DNA from: Isoetes taiwanensis
Taxonomy: Eukaryota; Streptophyta; Lycopodiopsida; Isoetales; Isoetaceae
DNA: 64,000 bases
Assembly: GCA_021234155.1 (NCBI GenBank)
Contig: JAJEKV010000164.1
Coordinates: forward strand, 416,856-480,855
Reading direction: 5' to 3'
The first letter of the stretch is position 1, and each line of letters opens with the position of its first letter. Under the pieces are notes generated by a model. It ran no database searches and was not told the origin of the DNA. It worked only from the letters and a program-made list of their open reading frames with translations. Shown here piece by piece: positions 12,251 through 22,900 of this stretch. The position numbers and the translations under genes were made by a program.

Positions 12251-12546
12251 ATGAAACACCAATACCTGAGACAACCGCTTTCTTTACTCTTTTGCCTTTG
12301 TCTTCTGTCCATTGCAAATTGTTTTGGCTGAAAGGTCCCTCGGGAGGATTTTGTGCCTCAATCACTTCCAACATCTGCCACAAAAAAGAAGGAAATGAAG
12401 CAGATCATATTTTTCAAAAAATAAAGAACTTCATTATACTCTCACCTGCTGCCAGGCAGAGTAAATATCATTGGGCTTATCATTAGCAAAGTTGTTTTTG
12501 CATGGTGGGACGACGATGATTTTACATTGTAAACAAGTGACCAAAT
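12250..12546 (-). pseudogene. Two-exon gene fragment of unknown function
   Basis: A minus-strand exon ends at 12,446 with ...NDKPNDIYSAWQQ before a GTGAG donor. After a 71-bp intron and a T-rich acceptor ending GGCAG, the next exon starts at 12,374 with MLEVIEAQNPPEGPF and continues to VVSGIGVSS near 12,250. Splicing keeps the frame. The upstream exon includes CKIIVVPPCKNN. The coding block then runs straight into the minisatellite, so its natural end is unclear. The family is not recognised. It could be the last exons of a transposon gene or a captured host gene piece. Confidence 0.45.
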
Positions 12547-13302
12547 TTAAAACAAGTTGAAAGAACAATGGTTTTAAGGCTATTGATCGGTGAATGGCTT
12601 CATTACAAGTGCTTCACTCCAAATCGACCAGCTTCGGGCTCTTCTTGCATCAGTTTCGCTCCAATGAAGGCATGCGAAGGGCAGGAATTGTCCTGAAATG
12701 GCATTCTGTTTGAAAAAATAGAATTCTTTCTTTCGTGGCTTAAACATGCCTGTCTGACATCCGTGGTGGTTGAACCTTATCGATGCATGGCGTTAGGATC
12801 CATGGCATATTGAAGAATGGCAGACGCGCCCATCTGCTGGCACAGGATGGGATCAATCAGGAGTCATCCCGCATCCACGGCAATAACATGTCAAAAGGAC
12901 ATGGTTAAAACATGTCGGCGTCCGACATATACGGGGCTCGAACTTTTTAACTCAAAAAATGCTTGCTTTATCCTCCATAGAATCCAAATAAAACAGCTTC
13001 TTCAACTGTTTGAGCTCTTTCATTTTTGCTTGCCAAATAATTAATAGCAAATAACTTATCAAGTTTATCATGCCGGAGTTTTGTTATGTTGCGAATAAAG
13101 TATTTGCAAGTATTGAGAAGGTCATAGAAGTTGCATATCTTGATAACAATCAAGATTGTTGAAGGGAGCATCTTTAATGATTTAAGGATTAGAGCTTCGG
13201 ACAACCATTTAAATATAATGGAGTCGTTATCTTGTCTAAACTTAAGGCTAGATCTAAATTGGTCTAAAAAACTTTACAAAAGTTACAGTATTGTTGAAGA
13301 AT
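12547..13302. other. No gene seen
   Basis: Mixed sequence without a credible frame. The stretch 12,880-12,935 carries two ATGTC-type words related to the minisatellite on the other strand. Confidence 0.35.
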
Positions 13303-13331
13303 TTAAAAGTCGTATTTAATTAAAGTGGGAC
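13303..13331 (+). repeat. Left copy of the 29-bp inverted repeat
   Basis: It ends in ..AAAGTGGGAC. The word GGGACT recurs just inside (13,347 and 13,363), which could be subterminal repeats. Confidence 0.9.
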
Positions 13332-13559
13332 AAATCTTGAATTTTGGGACTCGGACTGAAAATGGGACTCACACACCATAAAAGAAATTTCTGAATTGAT
13401 TGCTTGAATAGAATTACACATGACACACATAGAATTGGGTTACTTGTTTTCCTCATAAATTTTACAAACCACTAGTTGAGAAAGTTTTCAAACTTCTCAA
13501 TATTATGCACCCTCATACAATGATATAGCATGGAGGTTGCTCATGGCCTTGTCCATCTC

Positions 13560-16430
13560 CTTTCTTGGGATCTTGTGTGTGTTGTCTTTTGCAATGTGAG
13601 AACTTGGATATGACCATACCACACACTCCACCAATTCCCTCCTTTGAGGGTCAGCATAATTTGCCCTCCACTTCTTCCCAAAGCCAGGTGTATTGCTCCT
13701 TCAAGTTGCCCTTCTTGTGCCTCCCAATGGGCTCCCCAATATTGAATTTGGAATCCGGGACTAACTCCTCTCCATCGCATAGTGGTGGTCACATCGGAGA
13801 GTGCCACCCCCTAACCATATTGGACAGTCCTCATCATCGCCTTACTAGCACAAAGTATCCTTCCTTGATGTCCTCAAAGGGATCCCACTGTGAAGATCAA
13901 ACCACTTCGGGCTTTGAGGCCTTACTTCCCACAAACCACTTGGAACCCTTGTTGGGACCCAAGTGAGCATTCTTAGACGTGCTTGCACCTTGAGAACCCT
14001 CCCATCTTGACTCGGGCAAGAACCCGCCTCTTAGCTCCCTCCCACATGGTCGTTCGGGTTTCTAAGCATGTCACAACTTTCTCCCAAGCATACTTGATTA
14101 GGGAGTCCATTTGATTTTTCTTAAGAGTGGAGGTGTGCTTTCCATTTCAACATCATCGGTCGTTATGTAATCCTTGATGCCCTTCACCCGGTTGGCTAGA
14201 GTCTTTGACTGCCTTGAAGGGAGGTAGTGGTTTTGGCTGCCCTTTAGGAATGAGAACTTCACAAGCAGCACCCCTTTGCCACAACTCGATACCTTGTACG
14301 TGCATCCACAACTTGTCACCTGGTCTCCACTTATATTGCATGATTGGTATTCCATCCCTAACCCAAAACTTGAATTGAAGTGGCTTTTGTGTGTCCTGTC
14401 AACCGGTCCTTGCCATCTAGCAAGTATCCTTCTACAAATGATTTCCAATCAAGCAACCTCATCCATCAAGAAAGCCATTGGGTTGGGGTCAATGCAGCTC
14501 TCAAACACATCCATTAGTTCAGTGGAGAGTGGTCAATTTTTCTCTCTTGAGCTTGGTGGAGAAAGTTCCAAAGAATCCATCTATATCATCATGCGATGCC
14601 CAACCATCATGAATCCCACTTTCACAACTTTGAATACTCCCACCGCCGCCAAGTATGACATTGCCCCAAACATCCATCTATTCTTGTTTTTTTTCCAACA
14701 GCTTGTCCAATGAACACATAGCTCCTCAGTGTTGATTTCTCAAGTAAGGGGAAATCATCCCAAGTCCTCCTTGATTCACTAGACACCTTGATGTGAGCTT
14801 TTTTATCCGCCTTTGGTAACAAAGCGGTTGATCATCCATCAAAGCCTCAAAATGGGTGTCAAGGGGAATACCTCCTCCCTTCTATCGATCCTTTCTCTAG
14901 TGTTCTCGTGCACTTGAAAATAGAGCTCACATGGAAGTTTGGATCATCTCTCCATAGATCAAGCACAAAATGACCATATGTTCCAGTTCCATGACCATGT
15001 GTTAATACACCCCACTGGACTTACTTTTATCTCAAAAGCGTTTTGACAACGCTTGGGTAAAGGATCTAGCTTTGGCAAGAAAGTCTTGTGTTGGTCCATC
15101 TTATCATGAAATATACACAAAAATTTGTCCGGCTGCATCTCAGAAAATGTTCTCCACTGCCAATACAACTGTCTACATGATATTTGGTCCCTTTGGTGAT
15201 CTGCAAATTGCTCCCTAATTGCCATTCTTTCTTTCTCTATTGCAGTTGATGCAAGTGTATCCTTGAGTTGAATGCAAGTGTTGCACTTTGAGAATGGCAT
15301 GTGTTGTAGGACACTCACGCCCCAGAAGTGAGTGCTCCATAACTTGCTGAAATGTGATTGAGAAAGAGGCCTACCTCCAGTAGTTTCTAGGATGGAGTTG
15401 ACCTCCTTAAGGCACTCCTTTTGGATATAGTGTTGTGGCAACACTCTTTGCACCACTCGCACACCGTGCTCGTTCACCTTCGACTTGTGGGGCATAGATT
15501 GAGACATGTATCTCACAAAGCTCTCAAGACTGCAATGGCCTTTAGAGTATTTGCTCTAGGTTTCAAAGTGAGTGCATTACCATGTTGGAACAAAGTGTGC
15601 CCTTTTCTAACCTGCTCCCAAGATGTCCAGAAATGAAGACTTGCTCACCCCAAGAATCCATCTCAATGCTCTCATACATACCTTCATTCCCCTCAATTGA
15701 TATAGCAGCCGGCCCCGTTTTTTTCATCATAGCTGGAATTCCTACACAAGGAGTAAATGAAATTAATCCTATCTTTTGAAGCTGTCCAATGTATTGGGAC
15801 CTTTATCCGCAGACGAGGTCATCCACATTGTAATGCATCAGGCAATCTAGGTTCCAACACTCTTGTCCCCTAATTGCCTCCGTGTTTTCTTTGGTTGGTG
15901 CCATACTTTCCATCCTTTCTAAATATTTGTCACTTCTAGGCCTCTTGGGCACCTTTGGTGCCTTTTATGAAAGACATAGCGTCTCTTCCTTGTGATCAAA
16001 GGATGCTCATCGACCACCAAATCTTCCACATGGCCTTGGGTGGGCCTTGGGGTGTGTAGTTCAAGAGGGCATTCTAGAGTATCACCATTCTTGTGTGTAA
16101 TAAATCTAATTGGCCATCTCAAAATCGAAGCTTGGGACTCCAAAGCAGCCCGAAAGCACACAATGCAATCACTAGAGCTTCCCGGGACATGATAGTATCA
16201 ACTTCGATAAGAAGCTTCACAATGCCAACTCCAAGATGTTCATCTCCCGACCTCTCATCATTCACACTATCAAATGGATCAACTGCAGCTATTATGCCCT
16301 CTCAGAATACCGCCTCAAGGTTGCAAGGGTGCAACAAAAGGCAACCCATCTTCCTCCATTGGAGCCTAGGGCAATGGCCTCCTTTGGAATTCCCCGCTCC
16401 ATTTTACTCATCTCACATGCTCCCTAAATG
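13560..16430 (-). pseudogene. Transposase-like protein with a GH-x-HDDID motif, frameshifted
   Basis: Read on the minus strand from 16,430 down, coding texture is clear but stops and frameshifts are many. The best open block, 15,516 to 14,959, holds a Cys pair (KCNTC), then DKMDQHKTFLPKLDP and a Trp-rich GCINTWSWNWNIWSF. Lower, near 14,600-14,530, the sequence reads VGH and, after a one-base frameshift, HDDIDGFFGTLSTKL. Then come WKSFVEGYLLDGKDRLT, HTKATS and, near 13,900, DPFEDIKEGYFVLV. The last two blocks match the fragment at the start of the window. The order (Cys pair, D-x-MDQ-x-K, GH-x-H-D/E-DID) resembles proteins filed as DUF7869, which are transposon-borne; that name is from memory. 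The copy cannot make a full protein. It may be the former transposase of the surrounding inverted-repeat block. Confidence 0.55.
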
Positions 16431-16439
16431 AAAAAGCTC

Positions 16440-16745
16440 ACATTAAAACCATATAGCCCCAAACACCACAAATATGACCATATGAACCATATAAAACCAT
16501 ACAAACATATTAAATATAATCATATTAAATCATACAACCATATTAACTAAAATCATACAACCATATTAACTAAAATCATATAACCATATTAAAGCATACA
16601 ACCACACTCATTCTAAACCATATGTAAACATTGTAACCATTGAAACCATATTAAATACAACCATTGAAACCATATTAAATACAACCATTGAAACCTTATT
16701 AAATACATAAGATAACATATATAAACATATAACCTACCCTTTCAT
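16440..16745. repeat. AT-rich degenerate tandem repeat
   Basis: CCATATTAA, AACCATA and CAACCATTGAAAC words repeat imperfectly for 300 bases. The last part (16,635-16,700) is a clear repeat of CAACCATTGAAACCATATTA, about 27 bp per unit. Confidence 0.75.
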
Positions 16746-17690
16746 ATTTTGTCATGGCCACGTGGCATTTCTTCGAGGTCGAAACCGGGCTACCGCCAAG
16801 AATCCATCGCCACGCCATGGAGGGCATGGCCCACACGTGACAATGGTTTTATTATTGCACTTTTACGAGGGTTCGAGGGTGCAGCCTGTAATTAATCGCA
16901 CCCTCTTCCTCTCCCCCCACCATTCTTCCTCCCCCGCTTTTTCTCCGATCACTCTTCCTCCCCCGTTTCTTAGGGCGCTCGCTTTACCGATCAAGCGATC
17001 GATCGAACCGAAGCGATTCCAAGGCCATCTTATGACAAAGAACTTTGGTCGACGGATCGACGCCTCCAGCCGGGTTCTCAAGCAGATTCATTGTTCGAGC
17101 GGGCGTTACCGCCGAGAAGAAAGTGAGGCCCTTTTTAGTGTCGCTTTTAGTTTTCGTCAGAAGTCCTTTAGTGCATTTTTACTTATATTTACGTTGTTAG
17201 AGGCTCTTATTAATCCCTCGATACAATTTTACCCCGACAAATCCTTATTCACGCTTTGTCAACGACTATACCCACATGGAAGCTTAACCCGGAAGCCTCC
17301 TCCTCATCCAAAGAAATCTTCCGTGTATGTTTTTGTAATATCATACCCTTTTTAATCTCATTTTTCTCAGATCGTTTCTCCATCGTTTTCTCAGATCGTT
17401 TCTCCCTGTTCTCTCTTTTCTCATTAATCTCATTAATCTTTGTATTGTTTTCTGTTTTTTGTTATCTTTTTCTTGCTTGTGGTTGAATTGAATATATTGT
17501 ACGTGCACAAGTGAGAATAGTGGTTAGAGTAGTAGCAAGCAACCGAGATAGAAATCATCGAGACTGGTGTTAGGAAGTAAGATATTGCGTATAGCATTAA
17601 CAGTAAAATAACTAGGAATGTCTTTCTCCCAAAGAAGAACTAAGAATAGGAATTGCTTCACGTAATCTCCATTTCTAACTCACAAAGAAA
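16746..17690 (+). promoter_or_regulatory. Possible promoter and 5' leader region
   Basis: Base composition changes sharply here from AT-rich to mixed. A G-box palindrome, GCCACGTGGC, lies at 16,757-16,766. C/T-rich tracts (16,900-16,970) and a T-rich stretch that could be an intron (17,340-17,480) follow. Open frames of up to 197 codons exist but start at GTG and have no recognised domain. This looks like the front of the decayed plus-strand transcription unit(s) that follow, but no transcript start can be fixed. Confidence 0.3.
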
Positions 17691-17781
17691 TCCATCGGCA
17701 GAGACATGCGTAGGGAGTGGCGAAGTTGAGAATACTTCAGCCTTGCCAGTCCAGAAGTACAGTTTCTTTCACCGCAAGGAA

Positions 17782-18803
17782 GTCGAGAACTTCTCGACGG
17801 GCGAGGCGAAGAAGAGGGAGTGTACACTGGACTGCTATGTGTTGAGGGATTCTCGACTTCGCGATTCGGGATTGCACGCCTACCCAATGTCTTCACATTC
17901 TTTAGAACCTCGCCGCAGCCTTCTCGACTTCGTGAGTCGAGAATGTGATACCGCCAATGGCCCTTTGTGCAGTCGCAGGTGCCTCCACCCAGCCGGAGCC
18001 ACTCTCCTTCGGGAACCATGCTCATCGAATATTGGCGTAAGAGGACTGGTTCGACCGGTGGAGGCCTCGACCAACCACTGAGGTGTCGGCCGCCGACTCG
18101 TGAGTCGAGAAAACGCAGGCTCTAGTGCACTCTAGAGCTGGTAGACAGCCTCAACCACTCTCCTTCTATCTTCCTGACATTGCGGCGGGAAGTGGTTTTG
18201 ACTGTCTGCAGCCAACTCTTAGCAACCCAATTCTCCAGGTGCAGGTGGTCGCAGGTGGCCTCTACCCAATCAAAGACCGCCTCCTTCAACCATCTTCGCC
18301 GAATATTGCTAAGGGATGGGCTCGACAAGTGGAGGCCTCGGCGACCAACCACGAGAGTTGCCGGCCGCTCACTCGCGAGTCGAGAAAACGCAGCTCTAGT
18401 GTGCATTCTAGAGCTGGCCCCGCAGACAGCCTTAAACACTCTCCTTCTATCTTCCTGACACATGGCGGGGAAGTGTTTTGACTGCCTGCAGCCAACTCTT
18501 AGCAACCCCAATTCTCCCCGTGGTGGTAAAGCGGGCCTCTACCCAATCAAAGACCGCCTCCTTCAACCTTCTTCTTCATCATTATTAAGGGATGGGCTCT
18601 GATTGGGTGGAGGCCTCTACAACTAACCACAGGGAAACCACAGAGCTTGCTGTATGCATTCTCGGTCCGGGAGTCGGGAATGCCTTACCCAACCGGCACT
18701 CCATGTGTACTAACCGGAAGTTCTCGATGGCTAAGGCATTTCGACTTTGGCGAAGTCGAGAATGTAGACAGAGTTAAGCATTCTCGACTTCGCAAAGTCG
18801 AGA
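17782..18803. repeat. Palindrome cluster 1 (TTCTCGACTT-type hairpins)
   Basis: Eight inverted repeats of one family occur: 17,782-17,798 (GTCGAGAACTTCTCGAC, inside-out form), 17,849-17,872, 17,921-17,943, 18,093-18,110, 18,368-18,387, 18,658-18,682, 18,737-18,763 and 18,780-18,805. Typical arms are TTCTCGACTT and its complement with a centre of 3-5 bases. Several arms are imperfect, often at CpG, as expected from decay of methylated C. Confidence 0.8.
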
Positions 18804-19134
18804 ATCCTTTAGCCAGCCAATTCTCATGGGTTCCGGTAGCGGTGGCCTCGACCCAGCCGAGTCACTCTCCTTCAACCATCTTCGGCTTAATATTGCGGGC
18901 GGGGAGGGGCTCGGACTCGGTGGAGGCCTCTACAACTAACCACAGGGAAACCACAGAGAGGAAGCCAAGGCTTGCATTCTCTACAAGTACTCGCACTTTC
19001 TATTCTCCTCGCTTTTAGTCCCAAGTGCCTCTAGCCTGCGTTCCCGAGCCACTCTCCTTCAACCATCTTCCTCAATATTAAGAAGAGGAGTGGTTCTGGA
19101 CAGTGGTGGAGGCCCCTCCGACTAACTACAAGAG
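17975..19134. repeat. Five-unit fold-back tandem array
   Basis: Units begin near 17,975, 18,251, 18,531, 18,841 and 19,021 (spacing about 180-310 bp). Each carries a left arm like GGTGGCCTCTACCC, an AATATT-containing middle and a right arm like GGGTGGAGGCCTC about 80 bases later, so every unit can fold on itself. Units 2 and 3 share a further 110-bp stretch (18,124-18,236 with 18,403-18,520), including CTCTCCTTCTATCTTCCTGA. The hairpins of palindrome cluster 1 lie between the units. Confidence 0.75.
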
Positions 19135-20009
19135 GATGCATTTGAACCGCATCTCCTCGGGCCTTAGTCCTAGCCTGATCTATGTACAACATTCCAAGTA
19201 AAATACCCATGAAAAAACACACCTAAAACGGAACTGTTTTTACCTCGATCCATTGTTTCCTTGCCGAAAGCATCTCTCAACCCGCAGAGTAAATCATCTA
19301 TCGAAGTTGAAAAATGCTCGACAAAGAAACAATGAACTGGCCGAGCTTATCGCCAGCTTCCATTATTTAAACACATACGCATGTTCTACAAGTTTAAATA
19401 ACATAGGCATCTCAAACTCACCTCTTCACGCAGTAATTCCTTGGGCCATCAGACACGGATCCCGCAGCCTCACCTAGAGTCTTTGCTTTTCTTCGTCGGT
19501 CTCTTCAAGAGTGTATTCGCAGATCTAATACTTGTATCATCGCGATTCTCGCAGATCCTCGCTCCATGGCCAGCAGTTGTAGAGTTCCCCGATCCGGTAG
19601 CTCCTCTCCGCTTCCTACCTTAGTCTGCGTGCTCATCGATCAAATCAATCGCTGCAATAGGACGCTGCGGTCGTGAAAAACACATATGCAAGGCGTTGTT
19701 AGCAGCCTTTTACCGCTGCAAGGGGGGCCATTCGAAGTCGCTAAGCAATCGATGCTCCCTCCCAAGTCGAGGTCCCCAATGCCGCAGTGGAAGATAAACC
19801 ACGCCCGCCACTTAGTCCCTTGATGTGATTAAATTTCGAAATAGTGTTTGGGCGGGCTAAAGCCGATCGCGGTTTTGCACTTTAGCCCTTCTTTTCATAA
19901 ATGATTGCATGTCCTTAAGTTCAAACTAAAGAACACCGATCTTTTTACATGCAGTCCTAAAACTCACAACCGCGGAGGAAACTTAATTTTACAGAGGGGT
20001 GCTAAGAGG
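19135..20009. other. No gene recognised
   Basis: GC-balanced sequence with short frames only; nothing recognisable. Confidence 0.35.
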
Positions 20010-20475
20010 ATGAGAGGGCATATAGACATGACTCGGCCCAAGAAGCGAGGCCGAGGGGATGCTTCTACCGGCAAGAAGAAGAAGAAGACAAACACCCTGT
20101 GTGAGCTCGAGGTTTTTCTTTGTCGGAATACCTTAACCGATCCATCCTTTCTTCTTGCAAAGATTCACCTCGACTCACCGGTGATCACCGGCCAACTCCA
20201 TTCTTCGGCCATCGAGGGACCGGAGACAGAGCTTCTTGAAACAAATGCAGATTCTGGTGGTATGTCGAGGTATCGACAAGTGGGAAGGAGAAAGATCTGT
20301 TTCTACACCAAAGGGACAAGAAGAGCTCCGGAGACAAGTACAAGAAAATCGGTGTTGTGCTCTCCTCCTCGCACGCAGATTCAAGCATTTAACACTACAT
20401 GTCGAGGACTGCCGTAAGAGTAAGTTCTATCGCACCAAAAAATTAGCGCTTCAAATTATTCTCACTCTTCCATGA
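20010..20475 (+). pseudogene. Decayed coding block, basic N-terminus, unknown
   Basis: The first half reads MTRPKKRGRGDASTGKKKKK (a nuclear-localisation-like basic run), then CELEVFLCRNTLTDPSFLL. Near 20,240 the coding texture moves to another frame: KGQEELRRQVQENRCCALLL then ARRFKHLTLHVEDCRKSKF. One frameshift is therefore likely. No family is recognised. It probably belongs to the same decayed unit as the blocks to its right. Confidence 0.35.
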
Positions 20476-20519
20476 GCAAGGCTAAGGGCACCAAAAAAAA
20501 GGCTCGGGCGCTTTTTAAA

Positions 20520-22900
20520 TTGTCGTAACCTTGGGTGGAAGGATCCGAAGGGATGAAGGAGGCCGGAACCCTAACATCCGTGGAGCTTGGTATGGAGATT
20601 TCCGAGTCGTGGGAAAACTGCTCAATACGGGAGCTTCACTTCTACCGTGGTGAAGACTCTACAACACTCTACATGGGGGAATGAAGTTGTGGTTCATACA
20701 CAAAAAAGTCCACCAAAAACAAAGATGGGGATGATGACACCACACGGAGGAATCGATGACGAAGGAGACGAAGATATGGTCGAGTCCCCAAACCCTCGAT
20801 CCGCATGATCGATCAGATTTCACAGAGGGGCACGTAAAATGGAGCCGCCTAGCTCAAGATATCCGCTGGGAATATCACACAAGCCGCTGCCGGACATTAG
20901 ACTACTGAAGGTTTGCACGGGAGATGCCGCCTTGTTCAACCATTGTGGAATTTAATCCAAAGACACATGCCGAGATTCTGAACCCGATGGTGCGACATCC
21001 CCGCTGCAGATCCAATGCCCGCGGATGTCATACCTTTAGCGCATCGACAGTGAGTTGTTCACCGAAGTCCGAGGAAGATCCCAAGGGAAAAGAAGTCCCG
21101 GTTCGGGTTGTAGACGGCAGCAAGATTCGAGGGCGCTCAAGTATTGCGCATCGAGAAGGAGGTGCCGCAGCGATCAAGGATAGATATGCCAAGAGCAGAG
21201 TGCAGAGTTCTTTTTCGCGGAGACGCCAAAGAACCGAACGGGCCAAAGATTAGCCAACGCTGTAACACAATAGCGCCGAAAGTGCCGCCCACGAAGGTAA
21301 ATAACTCTCGAATCTTTGATTTGACCATGAAGTCGAAAGCCCCGCCATCCTAACATTTGCCGACATCATCGGGTTTCGACTACGAGTCGAAAGCCAGAGT
21401 AACACGTAAAATCAAAGGATGATGGAGCTTTCGACTCGCGCGAGTCGAGAAACCCTTAGCCGCTAAAAAGAAAATTAGACATTCAAAGGGACTTTTTCGA
21501 CTCGCTGAAGTCGAGAAAGCCCTGCCATCCTAACATTTGCCGATTATCACTGGGGTTTCTCGACTCGCGAGTCGAGAAAGCCAGGGTAATGCAGAAAATC
21601 AAAGGATGCAGAGCTTTTCGACTCAGCGAAGTCGAAAACCCGAGAAGTAAAAGAAAATTAGACATTCAGGGACTTTTCGACTCATGAGTCGAGAAAACCC
21701 GGGCTACTATTTACTGTTTATTCCGGTGTTTGTAGATACTTTCATGCTCTGACATTGGTACATTGTCTGAATGCAGCCCTTATCCTGACCAGATCATACA
21801 CGCTAGGCAACAGTGGAAAGCATTGGGTTGTCCTCGGCCCTAAAGGAAACAGTGGCTCCCCCTGATAAGTGGAAGACCTTTGAGAAACTATGCATATGTT
21901 CTCACTGAGGGACAGAAGATGACGAGGGAGAGGAAGAAGAGGAGAAGAAGAAGAGAACACCAAGGAAAGGCAGGGGAGTCTCTCTCGGACCAATATGACC
22001 TCATTCTTAGCACCGAAGGTCCGGGGAGAAATGGACCGACATATGGGCTCAATGGACAAGAGGCAAGTCAAGGACAAAGAATGGAGAATTTCCAAGCGTG
22101 CCGGACCCCAAGTTGTTTGACAAGCAGTTCATGAAGAGGATACAGTGGCCTCACCCGGACAAAGAAACGCTTTGACCTACAAGGCAAAATCTTGAGGGAA
22201 CAACCCGCTAAGGAAGACCAGGAGTTCTAAATTGCGTGGGCGCTAAAGGATTATGCCACGCCCCTAAAGCGGCGGCGCAAGCGTTAGAAGAAGGCATCAC
22301 GGAGTTCGCAGAACGCTGCATCTAATGAATACCATGATTTTGATTATTACAAGGAAAAGGCTGCCCTTTGATGAGGAAGACATGAAGGAATTGAACCGCC
22401 TATGTCAACCCTACATCAACACCAAGCTGAAGCTGTAACGTTAAAACCCTTCCTTTCCCCGAACGTGCTATGGCAATTCTCGAAAAGGAAGCTTGGATTG
22501 GGTGGTCCCATTTAAGGCGCACGATAGCTCCCCCATTTCGGGTTACTTTGGGACACAAGGGATTTGGTGGTCCGAACTGGCACTGGACCCGTGGCACTAT
22601 TTGCCATCAATATGATCAAGACCCCACCCTTTTTATGACAAAGCCGACATAGAGCAGTGGGTACAAGACGAAACCGACATGACCGACCTGGATACTTTCG
22701 TTTCTTTGTCTTTTGCATGCGGGCAATCAAACAACCGCCGTCTCCCAATGGGGCGGTGATATTAACTTCACCAACAAGATCATGCACTCCATATACTGAA
22801 CTTGATCATGAGTGCGGAGACTTGGCTTGCCGGAAGGCACCAAGCTTTGCCAACATAGTTTTGGTTTTGATTTCAAGATCGGCGGACGACGGATAAGTGG
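20520..22900 (+). pseudogene. Frame-broken coding remnants upstream of the FCP1-like domain
   Basis: Short coding-like blocks alternate between the three plus frames. Examples are IEKEVPQRSRIDMPRAECRV near 21,150, DPKLFDKQFMKRIQWPHPDK near 22,110, WALKDYATPLK near 22,240, ADIEQWVQDETDMTDLDTF near 22,650 and WWSSEHHYLDKFMISQEQM near 22,900. Single-base indels, often in short homopolymers, explain most frame changes. I do not recognise the protein. It is probably the N-terminal part of the gene that ends with the FCP1-like domain, interrupted by the palindrome-rich segment at 21,339-21,700, which may be an intron. Confidence 0.4.
21339..21700. repeat. Palindrome cluster 2: tandem unit with three hairpins, twice
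   Basis: Two tandem units of about 165-185 bp each begin CCATCCTAACATTTGCCGA (near 21,346 and 21,527). Each holds three palindromes at matching places. Unit 1: 21,374-21,392 (TTTCGACTACGAGTCGAAA), 21,431-21,448 (TCGACTCGCGCGAGTCGA) and 21,492-21,519. Unit 2: 21,556-21,579 (perfect, 24 bp, core CTCGACTCGCGAGTCGAG), 21,615-21,638 and 21,674-21,697 (core TCGACTCATGAGTCGA). Confidence 0.9.

Noticed and set aside
11311-12383. Minus frames with repeated AITCQ and VPHVPSG peptides as a repeat protein
   Set aside because: These are translations of the minisatellite in several frames; no start or conserved frame across units.
16762-17355. 197-codon frame as a gene
   Set aside because: Begins at GTG, Pro/Ser-rich without motif, runs into a T-rich intron-like stretch; better read as leader.
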